Made by a program: the position numbers and the translations under genes
Notes under the pieces: generated by a model
The model's input: only the letters and a program-made list of their open reading frames with translations
Database searches by the model: none
Told to the model about the DNA's origin: nothing
In this document: one piece after another, positions 1-6,220 of the stretch
How the letters are laid out: each line of letters opens with the position of its first letter
How positions within the stretch are numbered: the first letter of the stretch is position 1
DNA from: Planctomycetota bacterium
Lineage (GTDB): Bacteria; Planctomycetota; Phycisphaerae; WQYP01
DNA: 8,380 nucleotides
NCBI GenBank assembly: GCA_021826605.1
Contig: JAKAZF010000094.1
Location: 1 to 8,380, forward strand
Direction: 5' to 3'

Positions 1-1053
1 GGCAATGGAGACCACCAGCCGCAGGTTGCCGCCGGAGAGTTTTCGCTTGGCATCCTCATATTCATTAAATACCAGTTGAATGCTCTGACAGCGTCGTTGC
101 AGAGCTTCAGCGTCTTCGAGCACAAGAACCATCAGGCCAATGTACTCATCGGGCATTGCCTGGCTTTCATCTTCGGACAGGCGAGCGGTTTTGCTGTGCA
201 ATTCCACATGCAGTTCGGTCAACTTGGTGCTGATGGACTGGAGCTTTTTCATCAGGGGAATAACTTTGCTGGTTCGCAAGGAAAGCTCTTCCAGCAGCGT
301 TACAGCCTTGCGGCGACGATTGCGCATACGACGGCGAATGTCTTCCTTAACGGATTCGGTGGTGGCGGAATCCTGAATTTTATCCCATTCTTCGCGGTTC
401 TGGACCAGAATTTTGCGAATGGTTCCCAGGTTCTGCGGGATGCGTTTGCTGATCGTTCCCTTGGCATCGACTTCCGCGGTGGAAATTCGCATGGTGCGGT
501 CGAATGGCAATTCACCGGATTCAACCTGAGCGAGAATATCAACCGCACTTTGAATGCAGTAATCACTCTCCAGAACCTTGCGGCGGAACGCCATGCGCGT
601 TAATTCGATTTTCTTGGCCAGGCGGATTTCTTCATCGCGCGTCAGCAGCGGAATTTCACCCATCTGCGTGAGGTACATTCGTACCGGATCGTCGATGCGT
701 TTGGAGCCAACCTCCGCAACCTCATCCTCATCCTTCATGGAGTTGATTTCTTCTTCCGCCTCAAGCATCAGCGATTCATCAGGATCATCAGCCGACGGCG
801 CGACAACATGCTTATTGCCCTCCGCCTCATCAAGCAGTTCAACTCCCATTTCATCGAATCGCTGCATCAAGGCGTCAAGCCGATCCGGAGCAATGGCATC
901 GTCCGGCAGAAGCTCATTGAGTTCCTCGTAGGTCAGGTATCCCTGTGATTTACCTTTTTCGATGAGCAATTGAATATTTGCGCTGGCGTTGGCCAACGGA
1001 ACCGTGCTGACCGTTGCGGGCGGTTGTACTTGCGAATGCGTGGCGTGACTCAC
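1..1053 (-). CDS. rpoD: RNA polymerase primary sigma factor RpoD (sigma-70), N-terminal 351 codons, truncated by window edge
   Basis: This is the housekeeping sigma factor, which joins core RNA polymerase and recognises -35/-10 promoters. The reading frame runs unbroken from a GTG at 1053 to base 1, so regions 2 (most), 3 and 4 lie outside the window. Residues about 28-70 look like region 1.1. Residues 120-150 are region 1.2 (DDPVRMYLTQMGEIPLLTR, then EEIRLAKKIE). Residues 150-330 form a long charged non-conserved region. Residues 335-351 enter region 2.1 (AKRKLSGGNLRLVVSIA). The element ELPFDRTMRIS at 181-191 resembles the LPFDRT stretch I recall in planctomycete RpoD. The GTG start is chosen because a perfect AGGAGG lies five bases upstream and no upstream in-frame alternative is better supported. 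It follows dnaG on the same strand after 475 bases. Family assignment is secure; the exact organism is inference. Confidence 0.96.
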   Translation of the reverse strand, partial: MSHATHSQVQPPATVSTVPLANASANIQLLIEKGKSQGYLTYEELNELLPDDAIAPDRLDALMQRFDEMGVELLDEAEGNKHVVAPSADDPDESLMLEAEEEINSMKDEDEVAEVGSKRIDDPVRMYLTQMGEIPLLTRDEEIRLAKKIELTRMAFRRKVLESDYCIQSAVDILAQVESGELPFDRTMRISTAEVDAKGTISKRIPQNLGTIRKILVQNREEWDKIQDSATTESVKEDIRRRMRNRRRKAVTLLEELSLRTSKVIPLMKKLQSISTKLTELHVELHSKTARLSEDESQAMPDEYIGLMVLVLEDAEALQRRCQSIQLVFNEYEDAKRKLSGGNLRLVVSIA

Positions 1054-1307
1054 AAAGTCCTCCTGAGGGTCCAAAAAAATCTGGACAGCGTTTTAAAATC
1101 GGCCGTCTTTACACTACCGTCAACAGACGAGGCCGAGAAATTCAATATCATTTCCATGACACGTCTTTCCATACGTACCATGGAGCGCACCGGCTCAATA
1201 AAAAGCCCTTGCGGATGCATCTGCACCCGCAAATGCGGCCTGTGCGTTCTTCCGTCGGGCATCCCGAACATTTTGCTTCCGCAGGCAAAACCCGGCGGAA
1301 ATTGCAA
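1050..1307 (-). CDS. Doubtful small ORF (85 codons) overlapping the rpoD start
   Basis: An open frame on the minus strand starts at a TTG (1307) and ends in a TGA at 1052-1050. That stop overlaps the rpoD GTG in a GTGA arrangement, the kind of four-base overlap often seen between coupled genes. A purine-rich GGAGGGAG directly abuts the TTG, which is closer than usual. The product would be basic, rich in Met and Arg, with one Cys and no recognisable motif, signal peptide or membrane segment. The frame extends upstream without another good start to a stop at 1349-1347. I do not recognise a family. It may be a leader peptide, a real small gene, or chance open frame in the rpoD 5' leader. Codon choice looks neither clearly coding nor clearly non-coding. 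Confidence 0.22.
   Translation of the reverse strand: MQFPPGFACGSKMFGMPDGRTHRPHLRVQMHPQGLFIEPVRSMVRMERRVMEMILNFSASSVDGSVKTADFKTLSRFFWTLRRTL
1059..1064 (-). promoter_or_regulatory. Shine-Dalgarno site for rpoD
   Basis: On the minus strand AGGAGG is followed by ACTTT and then GTG. This is a full-consensus ribosome binding site with a five-base spacer. It decides the non-ATG start of rpoD at 1053. Confidence 0.8.
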
Positions 1308-1343
1308 CTCCCTCCAACTGAGGAAGCCAAATCCGAACCTGTT

Positions 1344-1398
1344 ATTTTAGCATCGGGATGCGTTCGATGCCACTGATATATTTGAATAAATTTATTTA
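1344..1398 (-). promoter_or_regulatory. Candidate promoter with AT-rich upstream element in front of rpoD
   Basis: Reading the minus strand, TAAAAT (1349-1344, five of six to the -10 consensus) is preceded by an 18-base spacer and GTGGCA (1373-1368, four of six to TTGACA). Immediately upstream, 1376-1398 is almost pure A/T, in the position of an UP element. Transcription from here would give rpoD its own promoter about 280 bases upstream of its start, independent of dnaG. This is by eye only; the -35 match is modest and spacing is slightly long. Confidence 0.35.
1385..1396. repeat. Perfect 12-base A/T palindrome upstream of rpoD
   Basis: AATAAATTTATT is its own reverse complement. Allowing one mismatched pair it extends to 18 bases (1382-1399). 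It lies within the AT-rich stretch just upstream of the candidate rpoD -35 hexamer, so it could be part of an UP element or an operator. Such low-complexity palindromes also arise by chance. Confidence 0.45.
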
Positions 1399-1484
1399 AG
1401 CGGGTTCCAGCGCGTTCATGCAAACATCATGCCACAAGCCGCTGCGACGGCAGTCCGGAAACAATCCGGCACGAACCCGCCAAA

Positions 1485-1509
1485 CCGATAGCGCCGCATG
1501 TGCTATCGG
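1485..1509 (-). terminator. Hairpin after dnaG, possible terminator or attenuator
   Basis: CCGATAGCGC, a five-base loop, then GTGCTATCGG forms a 10-bp stem with one G-T pair (eight outer pairs perfect). It begins 19 bases after the dnaG TGA. On the minus strand it is followed by only TTT and then G-rich sequence, so the U-tract of a classical intrinsic terminator is weak. It could instead be an mRNA processing or stabilising hairpin between dnaG and rpoD, or a partial terminator. Confidence 0.5.
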
Positions 1510-1528
1510 CATTTTGCCGCCCCCGGTT

Positions 1529-3430
1529 TCAGCCCCCCTGCGGGCGCGGCCCCAGGGGCCGGCGAAGTTTATTGGTTTTGGCGGCTAACATACGCGTGTC
1601 TACAACCGTTTTAAGCCGGGCGGCTTCATCGGGCGTGGCCCCACCCGGGCTGTCAATGTCAGTTGCCGCGGTGCTGCGCAGCTGTGAGAGTTCCTCCAAT
1701 CGATTTAAGGAGTCTTCAAGCTTTTGTTTGAAGTTTCCGCCGCGTTCAGCCTCCGTTTGTGCCTGCATGACCAGCCGGACCAGTTCGGGATCATCCAGAA
1801 GCGCCATGAATTCCGCCAGATTCCCAGTCGAAGAGTCCGTAAGTTCTTCAAGATATTCCAGCAGCCGAGCCAACAGGCTTGCCATGGCTGGTTCAGGAAA
1901 TAAGTCAATACTGATCCGCTCACGGAACAACGCGTAAAGCGTGAAATCAGAAACCAGCGATCCAATGATCCACAGGCCGGCCCGCTGAACGCCAACGTCC
2001 ACAGTCGTGGGCTCCGGCGGCGGGGCAACCGCTCCAACTGCTCCAGTCGCTCCGGCGTTATTGGTGGTGCCAGGTGCCGCAGCGGAGAGCTTGCGGATTC
2101 GGGCATGAACTTCATCCGGACTTATCCCGACAAGATCGGCAATATTTTTCTGCAGCAATCCCCGTCGAATGGGGTCCACCGTCGAATTCAGGATCGCCGG
2201 GGCCACCAGCCGCATCAAGGCCTCCGAGGCGCGTTGCTTTCCGGCCAGAGAATCCGATGCTTGAAACATTGCATACATTTTTTCCCAGGCATATTCCAGA
2301 GAATCCCTGGCTTGAGCGAGTATTTTCTCAAACGCCTCGCCGCCATGGGCCATGCAAAAATCGCAGGGGTCTTTGCCATCGGGCACATGGGCAATGCGCA
2401 CATCGACGGGATATCGAAGAAGCAATTCAATCGCCCGGTCCGCGGCTCGCCGGCCGGCATCATCACTGTCAAACACCAGCGCCACACGATTACAAAATCG
2501 CCGCAACATGTGGATATGCTGCTCGGTCATGGCGGTACCCAGCGTGGCGACCACATTTTCCACCCCCGCCTGATGGCATCCCACCACATCCATGTACCCC
2601 TCCACCACTACCGCCATTTGTTTGCGTATCAGTGGCTGGCGGGCCAGATTCAGCGCATAAAGCGTTTCCCGCTTGGAAAACAATGCCGTCTCCGGAGAAT
2701 TAAGATATTTTGGTCCGTCCTGATCGCCTCCCGCCGGACTTTCCGTGCCTTGCGCCGATGCCGCGGTTGGAAGAATGCGTCCGCCGAACGCGATAACCCG
2801 GTCACTGAGATCTATAATTGGAAACATCAATCGGTTGCGGAATACGTCATACGGACTGCCATCCGAGCGGCTTTTTACCAAACCCACTGCCAGAAGTGTT
2901 TCCTGGCTGATCCCTTTTTTGGCCGCCGCGGCGGCCAATGCCGTCCATTGCGTCTCGGCACAACCGATCTTAAAACGCTCGATGGTTGCGGCATTGACTC
3001 CGCGCGCAGTGAGATACTGCCTGGCGGTTTCACCAATGGAACCGAGAAGATTTTTCTGAAAATATTGGGCAGCCCAAACATTGGCCTCATAAATTCTGTC
3101 CCGTTGCGAATGGGCCTGCGGACTGGCCGAGCGATATTCCGGCAACGCAATACCGTAGCGCTGAGCTAAAAATCGCAGCGCCTCACCCTTGGACATCTTG
3201 TGATAATTTTCCACAAATTTGAAGACATCCCCCCCGGCGGCGCAGACGAAACAATAAAATATCTGCTTCTGGGGTGAAACATACATCGACGGGCGGCGAT
3301 CTTCATGAAACGGGCACAGACCGACAAATTCCCTTCCGGCAGGCCGCAGGGCGATATGTTCGCCGACAATCTCCTCGATTCGAGCCGCCTGGCGCACAAC
3401 CTGAAAAATATGTCCGGAAGAATTACTCAT
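1529..3430 (-). CDS. dnaG: DNA primase DnaG
   Basis: DnaG synthesises the RNA primers for replication and works at the fork with the DnaB helicase. From the chosen ATG (3430) the protein has 633 residues, against 581 in E. coli. The N-terminal zinc-binding domain has the ligand set C39, H42, C60, C63. The catalytic core follows, with FRNRLMFPI (197-205), the Toprim acidic motif VVVEGYMDV (274-282, E278) and FDSDDAG (320-326, D321 and D323), then PDGKDP (350-355). An Ala/Gly/Pro-rich linker (about 450-478) leads to a helical C-terminal region (480-585), expected to contact helicase, and a basic tail. An alternative ATG at 3448 adds six residues. The frame stays open another 92 codons upstream, but that part is not primase-like and crosses the start of the divergent lipoprotein gene. 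It precedes rpoD on the same strand. Confidence 0.97.
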   Translation of the reverse strand: MSNSSGHIFQVVRQAARIEEIVGEHIALRPAGREFVGLCPFHEDRRPSMYVSPQKQIFYCFVCAAGGDVFKFVENYHKMSKGEALRFLAQRYGIALPEYRSASPQAHSQRDRIYEANVWAAQYFQKNLLGSIGETARQYLTARGVNAATIERFKIGCAETQWTALAAAAAKKGISQETLLAVGLVKSRSDGSPYDVFRNRLMFPIIDLSDRVIAFGGRILPTAASAQGTESPAGGDQDGPKYLNSPETALFSKRETLYALNLARQPLIRKQMAVVVEGYMDVVGCHQAGVENVVATLGTAMTEQHIHMLRRFCNRVALVFDSDDAGRRAADRAIELLLRYPVDVRIAHVPDGKDPCDFCMAHGGEAFEKILAQARDSLEYAWEKMYAMFQASDSLAGKQRASEALMRLVAPAILNSTVDPIRRGLLQKNIADLVGISPDEVHARIRKLSAAAPGTTNNAGATGAVGAVAPPPEPTTVDVGVQRAGLWIIGSLVSDFTLYALFRERISIDLFPEPAMASLLARLLEYLEELTDSSTGNLAEFMALLDDPELVRLVMQAQTEAERGGNFKQKLEDSLNRLEELSQLRSTAATDIDSPGGATPDEAARLKTVVDTRMLAAKTNKLRRPLGPRPQGG

Positions 3431-3564
3431 CGCATCCGATTCTAACATGCCCCGCCGCCGGCGTGTTAGCCAATGGACCGACAAGTCATCACGGTGGCAC
3501 GGCAGGGAAGAGGCGTGGCCGAGAAGGCGACTCTGCGATAAGCTTAAGAACTGGATCATTGTAC

Positions 3565-3568
3565 GGAG
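3565..3568 (+). promoter_or_regulatory. Shine-Dalgarno site for the lipoprotein gene
   Basis: GGAG lies seven bases before the ATG at 3576. It supports this start over the upstream in-frame ATG at 3447, which would add 43 Arg/Trp-rich residues ahead of a clear signal peptide. Confidence 0.6.
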
Positions 3569-3575
3569 CCGATTT

Positions 3576-4178
3576 ATGCGATTGAAACAAATATTGGCGG
3601 TTATTTTTTTCGCACCGATTTTATTTCTCGGTCTTGCCGGATGCAGCAATACCGCCCCGGAACGCACAGTGATACGCCAGCCGCTGAATCCGGCGGTACT
3701 GCAGATTCTCCGATCATTAGCCAAAGGACATCAGGACAAAACCCAACTCGCCTTCCTCGCGGATTTTAAGGGGTTGTCAAAATCCGCCGGCGCGTTTAAC
3801 AGCTACATGTCCGCCAGCCAGGGCAAACTATTGGACCAATTAAAAGCCTGGGCCCGGAAGCATCAGGTTAAACTCCAGTACTTTTACCGCCCGGGCCTGT
3901 TTGGCAAGGCCCAGAAAATAATTGCGGACGATGAAGGTTCAATGCTGCTGCACAGCAATTCCGCCGATTTTCAAAAACGCTATCTGATCATGATGTATAT
4001 GGATTACTCGTGGCAATTGGCCATGGATAAGGCCGCCGGGCAGCAGGCCCGGATTGACCATGCCGGTGCCGGCCTGATGCAGTATCTGCATGATGCCACG
4101 GCGGTAAACAGGCAATCACTGGCCGATTTGTGGAAACTTCTGGAACATTACCATTGGCAGAAAAGCCCGGGTAAATGA
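3576..4178 (+). CDS. Predicted lipoprotein of unknown function
   Basis: The 200-residue product begins with a lipoprotein signal peptide: a basic start (MRLKQ), a hydrophobic stretch to residue 20, and a lipobox LAGC with the lipidated Cys at 23, followed by Ser. It is therefore expected to be exported, cleaved by signal peptidase II and anchored in a membrane. The mature part is rich in Leu, Ala, Gln and Lys and looks mainly helical. It has a Tyr/Met-rich segment (about 135-150) and a C-terminal helix ending near HYHWQKSPGK. The rhythm weakly recalls four-helix envelope families such as DUF4142, but I see no diagnostic motif and do not claim membership. It diverges from dnaG (145 bases between starts) and is followed after 176 bases by queC on the same strand. 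I see nothing linking it functionally to either neighbour. Confidence 0.85.
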   Translation: MRLKQILAVIFFAPILFLGLAGCSNTAPERTVIRQPLNPAVLQILRSLAKGHQDKTQLAFLADFKGLSKSAGAFNSYMSASQGKLLDQLKAWARKHQVKLQYFYRPGLFGKAQKIIADDEGSMLLHSNSADFQKRYLIMMYMDYSWQLAMDKAAGQQARIDHAGAGLMQYLHDATAVNRQSLADLWKLLEHYHWQKSPGK

Positions 4179-4354
4179 ACCGGCCGACAGGCGAACGCGG
4201 GCGTACAATGGCGAGCGATGGACACCGGGCTGTGAAAGTTCCGAATATGATTGCGTTCAACGGAAATGGACCGAGATTAACGAAAACAATGTATTTCCAT
4301 ACCGGCATATCCGACACGCTGGGATTACAACGGCCTGTCCGTTAAACTCTCGGC

Positions 4355-5080
4355 ATGATGAAGGAAGACGTAAAATCCAAAAAGGCGGTCGTGCTGTTAA
4401 GCGGTGGACTGGATTCCGCAACGGTACTGGCCGTGGCTAAAGATAAAGGCTTTGCGTGTTATGCCCTGAGTTTTGATTATGGCCAGAGGCATCGGCAGGA
4501 GTTGGATGCGGCGGCACAACTGGCCAAAGAAGCCGGTGCCATCAGGCACGTGGTTCTAAATCTGAATCTTCGGCACTTCGGCGGCTCAGCTCTTACCGCC
4601 GATATTGCCGTTCCAAAGGATCGGCCCACGGCGGATATGACCCACGGCATTCCTGTAACCTATGTGCCGGCTCGCAATACGGTATTTTTATCCTGTGCTT
4701 TGGCCTGGGCCGAGGTACTGGGATGCTTTGACATTTTTATTGGCGTTAATGCGGTGGATTACTCCGGCTACCCGGATTGCCGTCCGGAGTACATTGCGGC
4801 GTTTGAAGCCATGGCCAATCTTGCAACCCGGGCAGGCATTGAAGGGCGGGGACGGTTTGTCATTCATTCGCCATTGATGCAGATGCATAAAACCGACATT
4901 ATCAAACTGGGGCTGGCGCTGGGCGTTGATTATGGCCACACGTGGACATGTTATGATCCGGGTATTTCCGGCCGTGCTTGCGGTCATTGTGACGCCTGCC
5001 AGATTCGTCTTGCCGCGTTCAGGCAACTGGGCGTAATTGATCCGGCGGCTTACGAGCAGAATACCGGCGGCTCACAATGA
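4355..5080 (+). CDS. queC: 7-cyano-7-deazaguanine (preQ0) synthase QueC
   Basis: QueC uses ATP and ammonia to convert 7-carboxy-7-deazaguanine to preQ0 in cytosolic queuosine (or other deazapurine) biosynthesis. The 241-residue protein has the family's usual length. The PP-loop SGGLDS at 16-21 binds [15 protein letters not shown] (39-50) and [10 protein letters not shown] (104-113) are typical QueC segments. Near the C-terminus the zinc-binding cysteines are C199, C209, C212 and C215 in the pattern TCY...ACGHCDAC. Two ATGs occur in tandem (4355 and 4358). Neither has a convincing Shine-Dalgarno sequence, so the start is uncertain by a residue. The TGA overlaps the queE ATG by four bases (ATGA), indicating co-transcription and probably coupled translation. 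The 176 bases upstream hold no preQ1 riboswitch that I can recognise and no clear promoter. Confidence 0.97.
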   Translation: MMKEDVKSKKAVVLLSGGLDSATVLAVAKDKGFACYALSFDYGQRHRQELDAAAQLAKEAGAIRHVVLNLNLRHFGGSALTADIAVPKDRPTADMTHGIPVTYVPARNTVFLSCALAWAEVLGCFDIFIGVNAVDYSGYPDCRPEYIAAFEAMANLATRAGIEGRGRFVIHSPLMQMHKTDIIKLGLALGVDYGHTWTCYDPGISGRACGHCDACQIRLAAFRQLGVIDPAAYEQNTGGSQ

Positions 5081-5775
5081 AAATTTCGGAAATATTCTTG
5101 AGCATTCAGGGCGAAGGCAAGCTCACAGGGGTTCCATCGCTTTTTATACGCACCAGCGGATGCAATTTACGTTGCGTGTGGTGCGACACCCCTTACAGTT
5201 CCTGGAACCCCATCGGTGAAACGATGACGGTTTCGGAGATATTAAAAAAAGCTCAATTGCATGGCACACAACACGTGGTGATTACCGGCGGAGAACCGTT
5301 GATGCAACCGCAACTGCCGGAACTTGTTGCGGGACTGCGAACGATGGGCCGGCATATAACCGTTGAGACCGCTGGAACGCTGTGGCAGGATGTGCCGATG
5401 GATCTTGCCAGCATCAGCCCGAAATTGTCACATTCCACGCCGTTCAACGATACAACCTGGTCGAATATTCATCAGCAGCGGCGCTTGAACTGGGATGTCC
5501 TGGCAACATTCGCCCGATCACCATTGATTACGGAACGGCAGTGGAAATTCGTGATTTGCAAGCCGGAAGACATGGCGGAGGTAGATGCCATTGTCAATGA
5601 AATTTCCAGTTTCACCCCGATTCCCCCAGCCGATGTCATTCTGATGCCGGAGGGAGTCCAATCCGAAGCCCTGCAGGCGCGTGGCGGATGGTTGGCGGAA
5701 ATATGCCGCGAGAGAGGCTTTCGCTTTGGAATGCGTTTGCATATTCTACTTTATGGAAATACGCGCGGAACGTAA
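5077..5775 (+). CDS. queE: 7-carboxy-7-deazaguanine synthase QueE (radical SAM)
   Basis: QueE is the radical S-adenosylmethionine enzyme that contracts 6-carboxy-tetrahydropterin to 7-carboxy-7-deazaguanine, the substrate of QueC. In this 232-residue protein the [4Fe-4S] cysteines are C29, C33 and C36 in [10 protein letters not shown], the CX3CX2C form. [12 protein letters not shown] (7-18) is the characteristic N-terminal motif. TGGEP (70-74) is the SAM-contacting motif. ETAGT (97-101) and SPKLS (114-118) follow, and the C-terminus [12 protein letters not shown] matches the usual QueE ending. The ATG lies inside the queC stop region. GGCGG a few bases upstream, within queC, may serve as ribosome binding site. 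queF follows after 63 bases. Confidence 0.97.
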   Translation: MKISEIFLSIQGEGKLTGVPSLFIRTSGCNLRCVWCDTPYSSWNPIGETMTVSEILKKAQLHGTQHVVITGGEPLMQPQLPELVAGLRTMGRHITVETAGTLWQDVPMDLASISPKLSHSTPFNDTTWSNIHQQRRLNWDVLATFARSPLITERQWKFVICKPEDMAEVDAIVNEISSFTPIPPADVILMPEGVQSEALQARGGWLAEICRERGFRFGMRLHILLYGNTRGT

Positions 5776-5779
5776 TGCG

Positions 5780-5819
5780 CCGGCGGCGGCGGGAACCCGA
5801 GCAATGATTTATCCGCCGG
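5780..5819 (+). repeat. Inverted repeat between queE and queF
   Basis: CCGGCGG (5780-5786) and CCGCCGG (5813-5819) are exact reverse complements separated by 26 bases. They occupy most of the 63-base queE-queF gap and are followed by TTTAAATTC and the queF ribosome binding site. They could form a weak attenuating or mRNA-processing hairpin. The long loop and the GC-rich local composition make chance likely too. Confidence 0.35.
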
Positions 5820-5838
5820 TTTAAATTCAAAGGAACAC

Positions 5839-6210
5839 ATGATGAAGAAAAAAAATAGTCCGTTACAGATTCTGAAAACGTTTGCCAATCCTCATCCCCA
5901 CCGGGATTATGAAATTGAACACATCGCTCCCGAATTTACCTCCGTATGTCCGCAGACGGGACAGCCGGATTTCGGAACCATCCGCCTGCTTTATATTCCC
6001 GATAAATTATGCGTGGAGCTAAAAAGCTATAAAATGTATCTGCAGAGCTTTCGCAACCGGGGAATATTTTATGAGGATGTTACCAACGTTCTGCTCGATG
6101 ATCTGGTGCAACGGCTTAAACCCCGACACATGACCATCATAAGCGAATGGACGCCACGCGGTGGACTTCGGTCCATTATCCGCTGCGAGTATCGTCCGGC
6201 GAAACCATGA
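5839..6210 (+). CDS. queF: preQ0 reductase QueF (NADPH-dependent 7-cyano-7-deazaguanine reductase)
   Basis: QueF reduces the nitrile of preQ0 to the amine preQ1, the base that tRNA-guanine transglycosylase inserts at position 34. The 123 residues fit the short, single-domain class of QueF (T-fold). The catalytic motif FTSVCPQTGQPDFGTI (33-48) contains the nucleophile C37 and the proton-transfer D44. The QueF motif E-L-K-S-Y-K is at 60-65, followed by the usual YLQSFRNRGIFYE (67-79). Two ATGs are in tandem. AGGA at 5831-5834 is four bases from the first and seven from the second (5842), so the second may be the true start, giving 122 residues. The presence of QueF shows that the pathway here goes on to preQ1 and probably queuosine, rather than stopping at preQ0-type DNA modification. 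Its stop is 10 bases from the convergent trpA stop. Confidence 0.97.
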   Translation: MMKKKNSPLQILKTFANPHPHRDYEIEHIAPEFTSVCPQTGQPDFGTIRLLYIPDKLCVELKSYKMYLQSFRNRGIFYEDVTNVLLDDLVQRLKPRHMTIISEWTPRGGLRSIIRCEYRPAKP

Positions 6211-6220
6211 CCAATATCTG

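Larger units (their letters stand above)
1054..1528 (-). other. dnaG-rpoD intergenic region
   Basis: This 475-base stretch contains, in dnaG-to-rpoD order: a 10-bp hairpin 19 bases after the dnaG stop (1485-1509); a small hairpin of CCGGA, five-base loop, TCCGG (1455-1469); an AT-rich, palindromic, promoter-like block (1344-1398); and then a leader of about 280 bases ending in the rpoD ribosome binding site. Open frames on both strands cross it, but none encodes anything I recognise. It therefore probably separates two transcription units and carries rpoD control signals. Confidence 0.5.

Noticed and set aside
76..603. Long plus-strand open frame opposite rpoD
   Set aside because: The minus strand encodes unmistakable sigma-70 regions here; the plus-strand frame is an antisense shadow with no family features.
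1148..1423. 91-codon minus-strand ORF in the dnaG-rpoD spacer
   Set aside because: It overlaps the other small ORF in a different frame, lacks a ribosome binding site, and its Cys/Arg-rich composition shows no spaced zinc motif I recognise.
1531..1560. GC-rich self-complementary run at the dnaG 3' end
   Set aside because: CCCCTG/CAGGGG arms occur, but they lie within the coding tail and have no following T-tract, so I do not call a terminator.
2105..3169. 354-codon plus-strand open frame opposite dnaG
   Set aside because: dnaG zinc and Toprim motifs are intact on the minus strand; the plus-strand translation is Arg/His/Pro-rich and motif-free.
3447..3575. Upstream ATG for the lipoprotein gene
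   Set aside because: It would place 43 Arg/Trp-rich residues before a clear lipoprotein signal; the ATG at 3576 has GGAG at good spacing.
3558..3587. TACAAT hexamer on the minus strand as a dnaG promoter
   Set aside because: The -10 match is good, but no acceptable -35 lies 16-18 bases upstream (best three of six), and the site would overlap the lipoprotein start.
3431..3724. N-terminal extension of dnaG up to 3724
   Set aside because: Primase homology begins at the ATG at 3430. The upstream part is not primase-like and overlaps the signal-peptide region of the divergent lipoprotein.
4247..4345. 32-codon open frame just upstream of queC
   Set aside because: No ribosome binding site, no recognisable motif, and short enough to be chance. 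I considered a leader peptide but nothing supports it.
4179..4354. preQ1 riboswitch upstream of queC
   Set aside because: I looked for the small preQ1-I hairpin with an A-rich tail overlapping the ribosome binding site and did not find it; a type II or III element cannot be judged by eye.
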